Source of the DNA: CAYNNQ01 sp964398785
GTDB lineage: Bacteria; Desulfobacterota; Desulfovibrionia; Desulfovibrionales; Desulfonatronovibrionaceae
Reading direction: 5' to 3'
Assembly: GCA_964398785.1 (NCBI GenBank)
Contig: CAYNNQ010000020.1
Coordinates: 1-46,000, forward strand
DNA length: 46,000 nt
The translations under genes and the position numbers were made by a program. Below are positions 22,978 through 31,280 of this stretch, in pieces (positions within the stretch are counted from its first letter, which is position 1; each line of letters begins with the position of its first letter). The notes beneath the pieces are model-generated. The model searched no databases. It was not told the DNA's origin and saw nothing but the letters and a program-made list of their open reading frames with translations.

Positions 22978-23021
22978 ATTTCAGCTAATTGAGTATTATG
23001 TACCGAGGGGTTAAAGGTTAT

Positions 23022-23798
23022 ATGAGCGAGAAGTCGATATCTGCTTTGGTGGCTGAGGATGTGCATAAGAATTTCGGCGGGTTGGAGGTATTGAAGGGTA
23101 TATCTATAGCTGCCAACGAGGGTGATGTCATTGCCTTGATCGGTTCCAGCGGCTCGGGAAAGAGCACTTTTTTGAGGTGTATAAACATGCTTGAAGTCCC
23201 GGACAAAGGGGCTATCTATGTCCGGGGAGAGCTGATAGAGCTGACCAAAAACCGTAAAGGGAAATCAGTCCCCAAAAGCAGTAAGCAGGTGGACCGTATC
23301 CGCACTAAGCTGGCCATGGTTTTTCAGCAGTTCAATCTCTGGTCGCACATGACTGTTATGGAAAATGTTATCGAGGCTCCAGTGCATGTTTTGAAAGAAA
23401 ATAAAAAAGAAGCTAAAATCAGGGCCATGGAATTTTTGGAGAAGGTGGGAATTGCTGATAAAGCGGACAGTTATCCCGCTCATCTTTCCGGTGGACAGGA
23501 GCAACGGGCTGCAATTGCTAGGGCTTTAGCCATGGAGCCGGAGGTTATGTTACTGGACGAACCCACTTCCGCCCTGGATCCGGAATTGGTGGGAGAGGTG
23601 CTGGAGGTTCTGCGCCGTCTAGTCCGGGAAGGAAGTACCATGATTATTGCCACGCACGAGATGGATTTTGCCAAGGAAATGGCGTCGGAGGTGGTGTATA
23701 TGTATGAGGGAGGCATAGAGGAACAGGGTCCTCCCTCTAAGGTTTTTGGAAATCCGGATTCAGAGCAGTGCAAAAAGTTTTTGGCCCGGTTTTTATAG
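23022..23798 (+). CDS. Polar amino-acid ABC transporter ATP-binding protein
   Basis: An ABC ATPase of 258 residues from the PAAT (HisP/GlnQ/AotP) group: Walker A GSSGSGKST, Q-loop FQQFNLW, signature LSGGQEQRAAIARAL, Walker B VMLLDEPTSALD, and H-loop ATHEMDF. FQQFNLWSHMTVMENV is typical of basic amino-acid transporters. I use the ATG at 23022 (MSEKSISALVAED) with AAAGG before it; a TTG at 22989 in the same frame is less likely. It is the first gene of a four-gene unit with the binding protein and two permeases. Confidence 0.93.
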   Translation: MSEKSISALVAEDVHKNFGGLEVLKGISIAANEGDVIALIGSSGSGKSTFLRCINMLEVPDKGAIYVRGELIELTKNRKGKSVPKSSKQVDRIRTKLAMVFQQFNLWSHMTVMENVIEAPVHVLKENKKEAKIRAMEFLEKVGIADKADSYPAHLSGGQEQRAAIARALAMEPEVMLLDEPTSALDPELVGEVLEVLRRLVREGSTMIIATHEMDFAKEMASEVVYMYEGGIEEQGPPSKVFGNPDSEQCKKFLARFL

Positions 23799-23833
23799 TT
23801 TTAAACTAACAACCACAAAAAAGGGAGTTTGTT

Positions 23834-24619
23834 ATGCGCGGAATTTTACGTTTGTTAGTCTGTTTGGTGGGCGTAATGTGCTTTACAGTTGGCGTAGTTC
23901 AGGCCAAGGACATTGAAAAGGTAAAAATTGGTACGGAAGGGGCTTATCCACCTTTTAATTATGTAGATTCCCAAGGTAATCTCAAGGGATTTGACGTGGA
24001 TATCGCCAAGGCGCTTTGCAAGGCAATGGATGTAGAATGCGAGTTCGTGAAACAGGATTGGGATGGCCTGATTCCAGGTTTGCAGGCCAAGAAATTCGAT
24101 GCGATTATAGCTTCCATGTCCATTACCGAAGAGCGCGATAAAAAGGTGGACTTTACCAATAAGTATTATCAGACTCCCGCTAAATTTGTAGCCCGCAAGG
24201 GGACAATCGAAGAGATCAACAGTGATACTTTGCAAGGCAAGGTCGTCGGAGTTCAGCGTGCAACCATCCATGAGAATTTTGTTCGGGGCAAATTTGGAGA
24301 TTTGGTCGAGGTACGTCCTTATTCTACTCTGGAAGAGGCCAAAATGGATCTGAGATCCGGGAGACTGGACCTGGTGTGCGCAGACTCTGTGCCTTTGCAG
24401 GAGAGTTTACTGGATTCCGAATATGGAGACCAGTTTACTTTTGTAGGGCCGGATTATACTGCGGAAAAATGGTTCGGGGAAGGCATTGGAATAGCTGTAC
24501 GCGAGGGAGAGGACAAACTGATAAAGATGTTCAACAAGGCTATTGAAAAGATCCGTGAAAACGGAACTTATCAGGAGATCAATTCCAAGTATTTCGATTT
24601 TGATGTGTACGGCGACTAA
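23834..24619 (+). CDS. Amino-acid ABC transporter periplasmic binding protein (ArgT/AotJ-like)
   Basis: This 261-residue protein has a signal peptide (about residues 1-24, ending VVQA-K) and an SBP_bac_3 fold: KIGTEGAYPPFNYVDSQG, GFDVDIAKALC, DGLIPGLQAKKFDAIIASMS and ITEERDKKVDFTNKYY. The residues around the ligand resemble lysine/arginine/ornithine/histidine binders, but specificity cannot be fixed from sequence alone. GGGAGTTTGTT precedes the ATG, and the gene lies 35 bp after the ATPase. Confidence 0.93.
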   Translation: MRGILRLLVCLVGVMCFTVGVVQAKDIEKVKIGTEGAYPPFNYVDSQGNLKGFDVDIAKALCKAMDVECEFVKQDWDGLIPGLQAKKFDAIIASMSITEERDKKVDFTNKYYQTPAKFVARKGTIEEINSDTLQGKVVGVQRATIHENFVRGKFGDLVEVRPYSTLEEAKMDLRSGRLDLVCADSVPLQESLLDSEYGDQFTFVGPDYTAEKWFGEGIGIAVREGEDKLIKMFNKAIEKIRENGTYQEINSKYFDFDVYGD

Positions 24620-24722
24620 TGTAAACTGTATTTGAACTAAGCGGGGGCTGTTTCGTTTAAGGAGGCGGTCTCCGTTTATTTAAAGTGCTTTTTGACCGGA
24701 AGAACTTAAAAGGTGCATAAGC

Positions 24723-25409
24723 GTGGTAATTTTTAACTATGCTGATCTCTTGCTCAAGGGATTTCAATTAACTGTCCTCGTGGGGCTGAGTTCCCTGCTA
24801 CTAGCGATTATTCTGGGACTTTTCGGCTCTTGGGCCAAATTGACTTCTTCCGCATATGTCCGGGGAGCTGCCAACATATATACCACAGTATTTCGTGGCG
24901 TCCCCGAATTGGTGCTTATCCTCATGGTCTATTACGGTGTGCCCACCCTGATTCAGGAAGTATTATCCCAAGGTGGAGCGGAAGTGGTTATAAACTTTAA
25001 TCCATTTATTTCTGGAGTATGTACTATTGGGGTTATATATGGGGCTTTTACTACCGAAGTTTTCCGTGGGGCTTATTTGGCTGTGGATAAAGGCCAAGTA
25101 GAAGCTGCCCGTTCCTTGGGAATGAGCCGGGCGATGGCTTTTAGGCGGGTAACATTGCCCCAGATGTGGCGCTTCGCCCTTCCCGGACTGGGAAATGTAT
25201 GGATGGTTTTGATCAAGGCCACTGCCCTTGTTTCGGTAATTCAGCTCCCAGAGCTTATGCGCAATGCGGATATTGCCGCCAAAGCCACCCGTAAGCCCTT
25301 TACCTTCTATTTTCTCGCTTCCCTGATGTATTTGGTTATAACTATTGTCTCCCTTGTGATTCAGAACAAAGCGGAAAAATGGGCCAATAGAGGCGTGAGG
25401 AGGGCTTGA
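24723..25409 (+). CDS. Amino-acid ABC transporter permease (HisQ/AotQ-like)
   Basis: A 228-residue inner-membrane permease with about five hydrophobic segments. The coupling loop EVFRGAYLAVDKGQVEAARSLGM is the EAA motif by which the permease docks on the ATPase. GTG is the start, with AAAAGGTG upstream. It pairs with the next permease to form the heterodimeric channel of the transporter. Confidence 0.93.
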   Translation: MVIFNYADLLLKGFQLTVLVGLSSLLLAIILGLFGSWAKLTSSAYVRGAANIYTTVFRGVPELVLILMVYYGVPTLIQEVLSQGGAEVVINFNPFISGVCTIGVIYGAFTTEVFRGAYLAVDKGQVEAARSLGMSRAMAFRRVTLPQMWRFALPGLGNVWMVLIKATALVSVIQLPELMRNADIAAKATRKPFTFYFLASLMYLVITIVSLVIQNKAEKWANRGVRRA

Positions 25410-25410
25410 T

Positions 25411-26109
25411 TTGACTGAACTGATTCTTGAAAGTCTTCCTCGCTTGCTTAGTGGTTCCTGGGTGACTGTTCAGCTTACTGCCTTGAGTGTTTTTTTTGGT
25501 ATAATAATAGCGGTCCCTGCAGCCCTTATACGGAGTTCTCCAAACAAATTTTTAAATTTCCCCGTGCATTGCTTTACTTTTTATTTCCGCGGGACTCCCC
25601 TGCTGGTTCAGATTTATCTGGTTTACTATGGGAGTGGGCAGTTTTTTCAGTTCTTGCAGGGCATTGGCCTGTGGACCTTCTTTCAGGAGGCTTACTTCTG
25701 TGCGGTATTGACTTTGACCCTGAATACCGCAGCTTATACCGCTGAAATCCTGCGCGGCGGCATAGAAGCCGTACCTTTCGGGGAGATTGAAGCGGCCCGC
25801 GCCTGCGGTATGTCCAAAACTAAACTTTATAGGCGAATAATTATGCCCAAGGCATTCCGTATAGCTTGGCCCGCCTATACCAATGAAGTCATTTTCCTCC
25901 TTCAAGCTACTTCTTTGGTTTCTATTATTACCGTGATGGATATTACCGGGGTGGCCAGGGTGCTTTCGGCTAAAAACTTTGCCTTTTACGAGATTTTCCT
26001 GACTGCCTCTGCCCTTTATCTTGTCCTGGTATATGGAGTCTTGTTTATTTTTAAAACTATCGAGAAAAGGATTACCAATCATTTACGGCAACCCATGATG
26101 TCCGAATAG
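25411..26109 (+). CDS. Amino-acid ABC transporter permease (HisM/AotM-like)
   Basis: A second 232-residue permease with the EAA loop EILRGGIEAVPFGEIEAARACGM and several membrane spans. It starts at TTG one base after the TGA of the first permease, with GAGGAGGGCTTGA spanning the junction as its ribosome site. That near-overlap suggests coupled, equal production of both channel halves. It is the last gene of the unit; the long palindrome at 26145-26410 follows. Confidence 0.92.
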   Translation: MTELILESLPRLLSGSWVTVQLTALSVFFGIIIAVPAALIRSSPNKFLNFPVHCFTFYFRGTPLLVQIYLVYYGSGQFFQFLQGIGLWTFFQEAYFCAVLTLTLNTAAYTAEILRGGIEAVPFGEIEAARACGMSKTKLYRRIIMPKAFRIAWPAYTNEVIFLLQATSLVSIITVMDITGVARVLSAKNFAFYEIFLTASALYLVLVYGVLFIFKTIEKRITNHLRQPMMSE

Positions 26110-26144
26110 GTTGAATGGGCACTTTGGGGTTCCTCGACGTTTGA

Positions 26145-26410
26145 TATGGATTTTCTCCGCCAGATTTTTTTAGATGCCAAGCTACCGCCCCGGTGTTTTC
26201 TAGGTCTTGGCAAAGGGGGATGGTTGCCCCCTCCGGTCTCTAGTTTTGAAAGGGAGAAAAAGTTTGGCAGCATTCAAGTTGGTAATTTTGCCAGTCTGCA
26301 TCAAGAGCCCGATTCTCGGTCCGGTTTCCCCTTTTTGGCGGGACCAAGAAAACGCGCGGGCCTCTCGTTAAAAGCATCTAAAAAGATTAGGCGAAAAAAA
26401 TATAAAAAAT
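26145..26410. repeat. Long imperfect palindrome (family C, possible MITE)
   Basis: Two arms of about 90 bp are complementary with mismatches. The outer arm TCCGCCAGATTTTTTTAGAT (26156 on) pairs with ATCTAAAAAGATTAGGCGAA (ending 26395). Further in, GTGTTTTCTAGGTCTTGG pairs with ACCAAGAAAACGC. The whole would fold into one long hairpin. A fragment near 28200 shares TCTTTTTAGATGCCAA. A 118-codon frame across it is just the palindrome read through. It may be a decayed transposable element or the terminator region of the ABC operon. Confidence 0.5.
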
Positions 26411-26557
26411 CCACACGCGCTGTGTTGAAGAGTCCACTTTGGATTGTCGTTAATTCCACAGGGTGGTGTTTACGCAGTCGGTCAAAATTTTTGTCTTGGT
26501 AAAACGCTAGTGGAATTGTTGACAATAAGTGCAATGCGCATTAAGTAATTTCTTTTT

Positions 26558-26634
26558 CGGGACGTAGCGCAGTCTGGAAGCGCACCTGAATGGGGTTCAG
26601 GGAGTCGCAGGTTCAAATCCTGCCGTCCCGACCA
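26558..26634 (+). tRNA. tRNA-Pro(GGG)
   Basis: The 77-nt cloverleaf is complete. The acceptor CGGGACG pairs with CGTCCCG, the D stem is GCGC/GCGC, the anticodon arm is CCTGA-ATGGGGT-TCAGG (anticodon GGG, after the invariant T33), and the T arm is GCAGG-TTCAAAT-CCTGC. The CCA end is encoded. The C1-G72 pair is characteristic of bacterial tRNA-Pro. Confidence 0.95.
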
Positions 26635-26642
26635 GGAAAATC

Positions 26643-26674
26643 AAGGGGTTAGGCCGCAGGGTCTAGCCCCTTTT
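26643..26674 (+). terminator. Terminator after tRNA-Pro
   Basis: AAGGGGTTAG (26643-26652) pairs with CTAGCCCCTT (26663-26672, one bulge), followed by TTTT. It is 9 bp past the tRNA CCA and a typical factor-independent stop. Confidence 0.8.
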
Positions 26675-26974
26675 TGCTTCCCGCCCTACAAAGATGCCCT
26701 ACAAAGCACCTTTTATCTTGAGCACTTTACTCGTTTTCGAGGTATCAATTTGCGGCATCATATCCAGTATTCGACCGTCTTCTATTTTGTTTGGTTCGTA
26801 ATAATTTTTACTAATCATTATGATTTGCTTTCACTTTTGACCGAGAAAAAATAGCGTGTTATTTTTAAACTAATGAAAGGTGGATATTTCGTTACGTTCA
26901 CCAAGGCTTTCATTTTCGAAACTTAATATCTCTCGGTGCGGTAATTTCCCAAGCAAGTGAAGGAGGTCATGTTG
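26675..26974. other. Gene-free stretch between tRNA-Pro and the SixA-like gene
   Basis: Nothing is recognised here apart from a small direct repeat, GCCCTACAAAG, near 26681 and 26696. GGAGG at the end is the ribosome site of the gene at 26975. Confidence 0.4.
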
Positions 26975-27445
26975 ATGGCGGTTTATTTGGTGCAGCACGG
27001 CAAGAATTTGTCCAAGGATGAAGATCCGCAGCAGCCATTGTCTCCGGAAGGTGAATCCGCAGTGCGGACAATAGCCACTCTGGCCCGGAAAGCAGGAATT
27101 AATGTCTCGGAAATTGAGCATAGTCCTAAGCTCCGGGCCAAGCAAACTGGGCAGATCTATCAGGAATTACTGCAATGTAATGCCGGTTGTCAGGAGCGGG
27201 AAGGTATAAAGGCAATGGATGATCCCGGTCCGGTAGCTCAAGAGCTGGAAAACAGAAATAGAGTCATGCTGGTAGGGCATCTGCCCTTCATGTCGCGACT
27301 GGCGTCTTTGCTTGTACGTGGTGACCCTGATGACCCGGTGGTTCATTTTGAAAATGGGGGCATTCTTTGCCTGGATAAGGATGGAGAGACCGGAAAATGG
27401 GTTGTTGAATGGACTCTATATCCTTCTTTAGTGCAGCAAGAATAG
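26975..27445 (+). CDS. Phosphohistidine phosphatase, SixA-like
   Basis: A histidine phosphatase of 156 residues. The catalytic RHG motif is replaced by QHG (VYLVQHGKN), and the second histidine is in VMLVGHLPFMSRLASLLV. SxKLRAKQTGQ supplies the second arginine region. SixA enzymes remove phosphate from histidine in phosphorelay or PTS proteins. The arginine-to-glutamine change in the RHG motif is shared with some SixA-like proteins I recall, but it could reduce activity. The ATG at 26975 lies 8 bp after GGAGG and is preferred over the upstream GTG at 26957. Confidence 0.8.
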   Translation: MAVYLVQHGKNLSKDEDPQQPLSPEGESAVRTIATLARKAGINVSEIEHSPKLRAKQTGQIYQELLQCNAGCQEREGIKAMDDPGPVAQELENRNRVMLVGHLPFMSRLASLLVRGDPDDPVVHFENGGILCLDKDGETGKWVVEWTLYPSLVQQE

Positions 27446-27483
27446 GCGAATACAGTTTGTGCAAAATGTCCATTATACTTCGG

Positions 27484-28107
27484 TCAAAATAAATCCAGTG
27501 GGTGACGTAATCCGAAGCAGAGGTAATTGGATCCACCGTCCACATTGTTTATCAGCCCGAACATCCCGGAGCGGTGATGAAGGCGGAGGACAGGTTTCCA
27601 TTTCTTGAGATGGGGTATATCAAAATCAATATCCACTGATATATGATAGAGCACTTGGGAAGTGCTTCCGTTCAGGGTGATATCTTTTTCGTATTGCGGT
27701 TTTTTAGTAGCTAGGGAAAGACCGTTGCCCAAACTCATGGAATTCAACCTTATCCAATTTTTCGCAAATTCGTAGCGAAGATTAAGAGATCCGGCTATTT
27801 CCTGGAATTCCTGATCATTGTCTTTCCAGTTACCCCATTTGTGGACTAGGGTCCCTTCCCCGTCTAGATAGAAGTCTTCCGGAATCCAAGGAATTTTATC
27901 CTTTAATTGCCATATTTCCTTGCGGGCTGATAAACCCAAAAGATATCGCTTTTTGAAGTCCGGGGAATTAAAGGGGATTTCCACCAGGTCCTCGTCAACG
28001 AGTTGGCCGGAGAATAAAGTCATTTCCCACGGCGTATCCCCGTGTGCTAAGGGGGTAAGGATTAAGAACGGGACAAAAAGGGCTATCAAAAGAAGGCAGT
28101 AACGCAT
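27484..28107 (-). CDS. Exported protein, putative outer-membrane beta-barrel (PagL-like end)
   Basis: The 207-residue protein has a clear signal peptide (about 1-23, ending AHG-D) and alternating hydrophobic strands ending in a phenylalanine (LDLF), as outer-membrane barrels do. Near the C-terminus HHRSGMFGLI followed by GGSNYLCFGLR recalls the His-x-Ser active site of lipid A deacylases (PagL), but the match is limited and I cannot place the third catalytic residue. It could equally be a barrel of unknown role. AGGAGGCGCGAAGTAA precedes the ATG. It is convergent with the SixA-like gene and probably monocistronic. Confidence 0.6.
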   Translation of the reverse strand: MRYCLLLIALFVPFLILTPLAHGDTPWEMTLFSGQLVDEDLVEIPFNSPDFKKRYLLGLSARKEIWQLKDKIPWIPEDFYLDGEGTLVHKWGNWKDNDQEFQEIAGSLNLRYEFAKNWIRLNSMSLGNGLSLATKKPQYEKDITLNGSTSQVLYHISVDIDFDIPHLKKWKPVLRLHHRSGMFGLINNVDGGSNYLCFGLRHPLDLF

Positions 28108-28407
28108 TTACTTCGCGCCTCCTTTGGTATGGTTAATGAGATTAAGCATATTGGGTATTTTTACAAAATAGGGCTAGAATTGATTGGTTTTAAGCAAAAC
28201 AATCTTTTTAGATGCCAAACTTCCGGTCGCTGCATTCAAGATATACAGTTGAGTGCCGGGCCTTTTGGGTCAGTTGGCAGTATCTCCCCACAGGTGCTCC
28301 TTTTTGGTTGTTAGATTCAAGGATTTAGAGTTACTATAACTGGCTCCTTTCGCCAATGAGCAACTTGTTGCATTTATGTGTTGAATTCAAGTGGTTTTCT
28401 TTGTGGG
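28108..28407. other. Gene-free stretch with a fragment of the family C palindrome
   Basis: ATCTTTTTAGATGCCAA at about 28200-28216, followed by CTTCCGG and GCATTCAAG, resembles parts of the palindrome at 26145-26410. The remainder shows no gene or clear site. Confidence 0.35.
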
Positions 28408-29283
28408 TCAAAAAGTGTTTTTATAGTATTTGTTGAGTTCTCTAATGCCAGCCCAGGAGTGTCCGGCTATGCTGGCGAGTATTATTCCGCCCCCGAAATA
28501 GGTAAATGCGGGGACTTTTTCTCCGAGTACTATCCAGACCCAAACTGGTCCCAAGAGGGTTTCTACGAGCAAGAAGAGGCTAACCTCGGGGGAGGGTAAG
28601 TACTTTGTGCTGTGTGCAATGAGGACCAGAGCCAGGGGCATTTGAGCTAGGCCCATTAATGCCAAAACCAGGTAGGAGTCCAGAGGAAGCCCCAGAGGGG
28701 AAGCCAAAGGAAGGGACAAAAGACCCATAATCAATCCCCCTCCGCAAATCAGAACCATGCGGTCTAGGTCGCCAAATCTCCTAAGCAGGGTGAGGTTCCC
28801 TCCCATCAGGCAGGCTGCTCCCACAGCCACCAGATCACCTTTTAGATTCCCAGTTCCCAGGGAGCCGGAAAAGACCATAAACACCCCGGTCATGGCGAGC
28901 AAAATAGCAATCCAGGTCCGAGGGCTGGTTTTATCTATTCCAAAAATTCGGGTAAAAATGGCTGCGAAGAGAGGGGCGCTGCTTATGATAACAACAGAAT
29001 TGGCCACTTTGGTATAGGTCACTGAGGTAACGAAACAACTCCCGCCTATCCCGAAAAAGCAGGCGGAGAAAAATCCGGCGAGTAAGGTTTTTTTATCCGG
29101 GAGAGAAAAATTGTTTTTACGGAAAGCTGAAATTACTCCCAGGGAGATAAACATGAACAGCCCACGCCAGAAAAGGATGTTCCAGTTCGTGGTGTCTGCT
29201 AGACGTACAAGCAGGGAATCCAGACTGAGGATCGTAACCCCCGTAGCGACAATAGGCAGTCCTTTTTTTTTGTTAGTATGCAT
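28408..29283 (-). CDS. EamA-family drug/metabolite permease
   Basis: The 291-residue protein is a DMT-superfamily permease: ten hydrophobic segments in two homologous EamA halves (about 8-140 and 150-285), with GATGVTILSLDSLLVRLA-like start and the mid-segment GDLVAVGAACLMGGNLTLLRR. Substrates of such permeases are mostly amino acids or other small metabolites and cannot be predicted here. It starts at ATG with no obvious operon partner; proX downstream on the same strand is separated by a terminator. Confidence 0.88.
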   Translation of the reverse strand: MHTNKKKGLPIVATGVTILSLDSLLVRLADTTNWNILFWRGLFMFISLGVISAFRKNNFSLPDKKTLLAGFFSACFFGIGGSCFVTSVTYTKVANSVVIISSAPLFAAIFTRIFGIDKTSPRTWIAILLAMTGVFMVFSGSLGTGNLKGDLVAVGAACLMGGNLTLLRRFGDLDRMVLICGGGLIMGLLSLPLASPLGLPLDSYLVLALMGLAQMPLALVLIAHSTKYLPSPEVSLFLLVETLLGPVWVWIVLGEKVPAFTYFGGGIILASIAGHSWAGIRELNKYYKNTF

Positions 29284-29414
29284 ACACGTACTTTGATTTG
29301 CTTATTTGTGGTAGTCGATTACTAGGAAAATAGATTTGTGTTGAAAAAAATGAGATGCCCCACGGCAATTTTTGGGATGATCTTGCGGGCGGCAAAAATG
29401 GCGTAAAAATAATC

Positions 29415-29448
29415 AACCCCGGCTTATGTTTAACATAAAGCCGGGGTT
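29415..29448 (-). terminator. Terminator after proX (lipoprotein copy)
   Basis: AACCCCGGCTTATGTT (29415-29430) and AACATAAAGCCGGGGTT (29432-29448) form a stem of about 16 bp with a one-base loop and one bulge. On the minus strand it is followed by GATTATTTTTACG, a T-rich tail. It marks the end of the betaine transport genes on this strand. Confidence 0.8.
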
Positions 29449-29477
29449 GGATCCGGGCATTGTCTGGAGTTGATTTC

Positions 29478-30593
29478 CTATTTAGTCGCTGCTCTGGCTT
29501 TTCTCTGCCATTTGAGCCATTTATCCTTGTTATTCCTAATCCACTCAGTAACGTGTTTTTCTATATCCTTCTGAGTATCTTCGCCTTCGAACATTTTTTC
29601 ATTCTGCTTGGTTATGTCACTGAAAGGAACAGACATAATTTCAAACAGCTTTTTGGCTCCGGGATTGTTTTGCAGGAAATTGTCGTTGGCCACAACCCGG
29701 ATATCGTTGGCGGCAAAACCCATTTTTATGGGATTTGTTACAGCACCCTGGATGTTGCTGGCAGTAAGGGCTTCTTTCGGATTGGGCAGATTTTCTTGCT
29801 CTGGTGTAGGGACTATTTTGGGAACACCTATCCACATTACGTCTTTGCCAGGCTTCAGCTTGTTTACAGTCCAGTTTGGAGTCCATGTGTAAAAGAATAC
29901 TGGTTTGCCGGTTTTATGCTTGGCGACTTCTGAACTCATGCTTGCGGAGTAACCTCCGGTGGTTACGTCGATATTCTTGGCAATTTCCGGGTAGGCCTTG
30001 TCCATGTGAAAGGTAATGATTTCGTGACAGCCCCATCCCGGAGGGCACCCGACCATTTCCGCCTTACCATCATTGTCGCTGTCAAAAGCCTCAACCACTT
30101 CTTTGCGTTTGAAGTCGGCCAACGTCTTTATGTTGTATTTTTCCACCAAGTCCTTGGATGCCAGATAACCCTGTACAGCGCCGTTTTTAACGATGTATCC
30201 CACTTTTTGGGCCTTTTGATCGAAATCGTCCGGGAGCATTTTGTTGTGCAGCGGGAACCAGCCGTTGGCCCAGAAATCGAGCTCGCCGTTTACCAAAGAT
30301 TCATAGAATATCGGGCCGCTGATTTCTTTATATTTTTCCATCTCGTAGCCCATGTGCTTTAGAGCCCGGCTGTAGAGGGCCTCGAGAAAGAATCCACTGT
30401 TCCAGGTAGCCCGAGCGGGTTTTACTTTTGTTCCGCTTCCGGGGTATGAGGTAAATTCTTTGGTTACGAATTTACACTCCAGTTCAGGGGCTTCGGCTTT
30501 TTCCGCCTTTTGCTTGTCCTGACATCCCAGAATCGGCATCATTAGTACCGCGCCTAAAAAAAGTGCTAAAAAGATCTTCGTCTTGGACTGCAT
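29478..30593 (-). CDS. proX: Glycine betaine-binding ProX-like lipoprotein
   Basis: The 371-residue protein has a lipobox (MPILGC, cysteine 24), so it should be a lipoprotein anchored to the membrane, unlike the soluble paralogue at 31281. It belongs to the OpuAC/ProX type: ATWNSGFFLEALYSRALKHM, DFWANGWFPLH and YTWTPNWTVN hold the aromatic residues that form the betaine cage. DSDNDGKAEMVGCPPGWGC carries the two cysteines seen as a disulfide in E. coli ProX. No ProV or ProW is adjacent; the likely partners are at 42.5-44.6 kb. It probably has its own promoter, because nested elements lie upstream. Confidence 0.9.
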   Translation of the reverse strand: MQSKTKIFLALFLGAVLMMPILGCQDKQKAEKAEAPELECKFVTKEFTSYPGSGTKVKPARATWNSGFFLEALYSRALKHMGYEMEKYKEISGPIFYESLVNGELDFWANGWFPLHNKMLPDDFDQKAQKVGYIVKNGAVQGYLASKDLVEKYNIKTLADFKRKEVVEAFDSDNDGKAEMVGCPPGWGCHEIITFHMDKAYPEIAKNIDVTTGGYSASMSSEVAKHKTGKPVFFYTWTPNWTVNKLKPGKDVMWIGVPKIVPTPEQENLPNPKEALTASNIQGAVTNPIKMGFAANDIRVVANDNFLQNNPGAKKLFEIMSVPFSDITKQNEKMFEGEDTQKDIEKHVTEWIRNNKDKWLKWQRKARAATK

Positions 30594-30793
30594 GCTAGTC
30601 CTCCTTTAAGTTTATGTTGGTTGCTATCTAATCTTCCTTTCGCCAACCCGCTATTGTACGCTGTCAAAGAAAAACCGATTTAAGGATTCCCCTTACCAAG
30701 CTAAATAATTTAATTTTCTTTATTAAGTTGATAGGGAATTTATGTCAACCATATATATGGAAAGTGTTTGAAGCCGGGACAAGTGCATATAAA
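30594..30793. other. Upstream region of the lipoprotein proX
   Basis: This 200-bp stretch holds a perfect palindrome CCATATATATGG near 30750 and AGGAGGAC in front of the proX start on the minus strand. A promoter for proX is expected here but no clear pair of boxes is seen. Confidence 0.35.
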
Positions 30794-31108
30794 GGTGCGC
30801 CTGCAAGAAGGATATTTTTGCAGGCAGTGTCCAGTTGAAAGTTCTAGGTAGGTCCATCCGGAAATGGTCCTTTTCCATTTTAACTTTGTTAATTTTCGTA
30901 ATTATTCGATCACGTATTAGGATACGCTCGCTTATAATTACCTAATTTCCTGGTTAAACAGGAAAAAAATATCATTTCCGAATTGGAAACGGGATATTTC
31001 TAAACCCGGAGATTTTTGAATTTCCGGGTAAGAACTAAGTAAAATCATAAAATTGCGGGGTTTAATCTTTGCGGTTAACTTCAAACTACGACTTTTTGCA
31101 GTTAAGAC
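30794..31108 (+). mobile_element. Family A element split by a nested family B element
   Basis: The left part (GGTGCGCCTGCAAGAAGG, TTTTTGCAGGCAGTGTCCAG) and right part (GGGGTTTAATCTTTGCGG, ending CTTTTTGCAGTTAAGAC) match the two halves of the A copy at 21135-21253. TATAAA repeats at both outer edges (30788-30793 and 31109-31114). A 185-bp B element with its own duplication sits inside at 30851-31035. Without it the A element is about 124 bp. Confidence 0.85.
30851..31035 (+). mobile_element. Family B MITE-like element nested in family A (185 bp)
   Basis: The ends are GGTCCATCCGGAAAT and ATTTCCGGGTAAGAAC, and the body matches the other complete copies. The flanks TAGGTA (30845-30850) and TAAGTA (31036-31041) are a 6-bp duplication with one difference. 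It lies wholly within the A element, so this B insertion is younger than that A insertion. Confidence 0.88.
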
Positions 31109-31224
31109 TATAAATGGAGAATCTGCATGAGTTTCCCACATGTAACATTAGGAATCAAGGGCAAAATATACGGGTCTCCAAAGAAAAGTGAAAATATACC
31201 GAAGATTGGAGTAAAGAACAAAAA

Positions 31225-31252
31225 ACCCCGGCCAGGGGGGATAGGCCGGGGT
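31225..31252 (-). terminator. Terminator after the soluble proX copy
   Basis: ACCCCGGCC (31225-31233) and GGCCGGGGT (31244-31252) form a nine-pair GC-rich stem; on the minus strand it is followed by TTTTTTG. It ends transcripts coming from proX and probably from the whole metF-to-proX run. Confidence 0.85.
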
Positions 31253-31280
31253 CCTTTGTTATGCTCTGGGAGCAGAAGCG

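Noticed and set aside
26146..26502. Protein-coding gene across the palindrome before tRNA-Pro
   Set aside because: The frame comes from the palindrome, has no ribosome site and no recognisable family.
1..31108. Repeated GCCTGCAAAAA hairpins as a CRISPR-like array
   Set aside because: Copies are kilobases apart, in both orientations, flanked by target duplications; there are no spacers and no cas genes.
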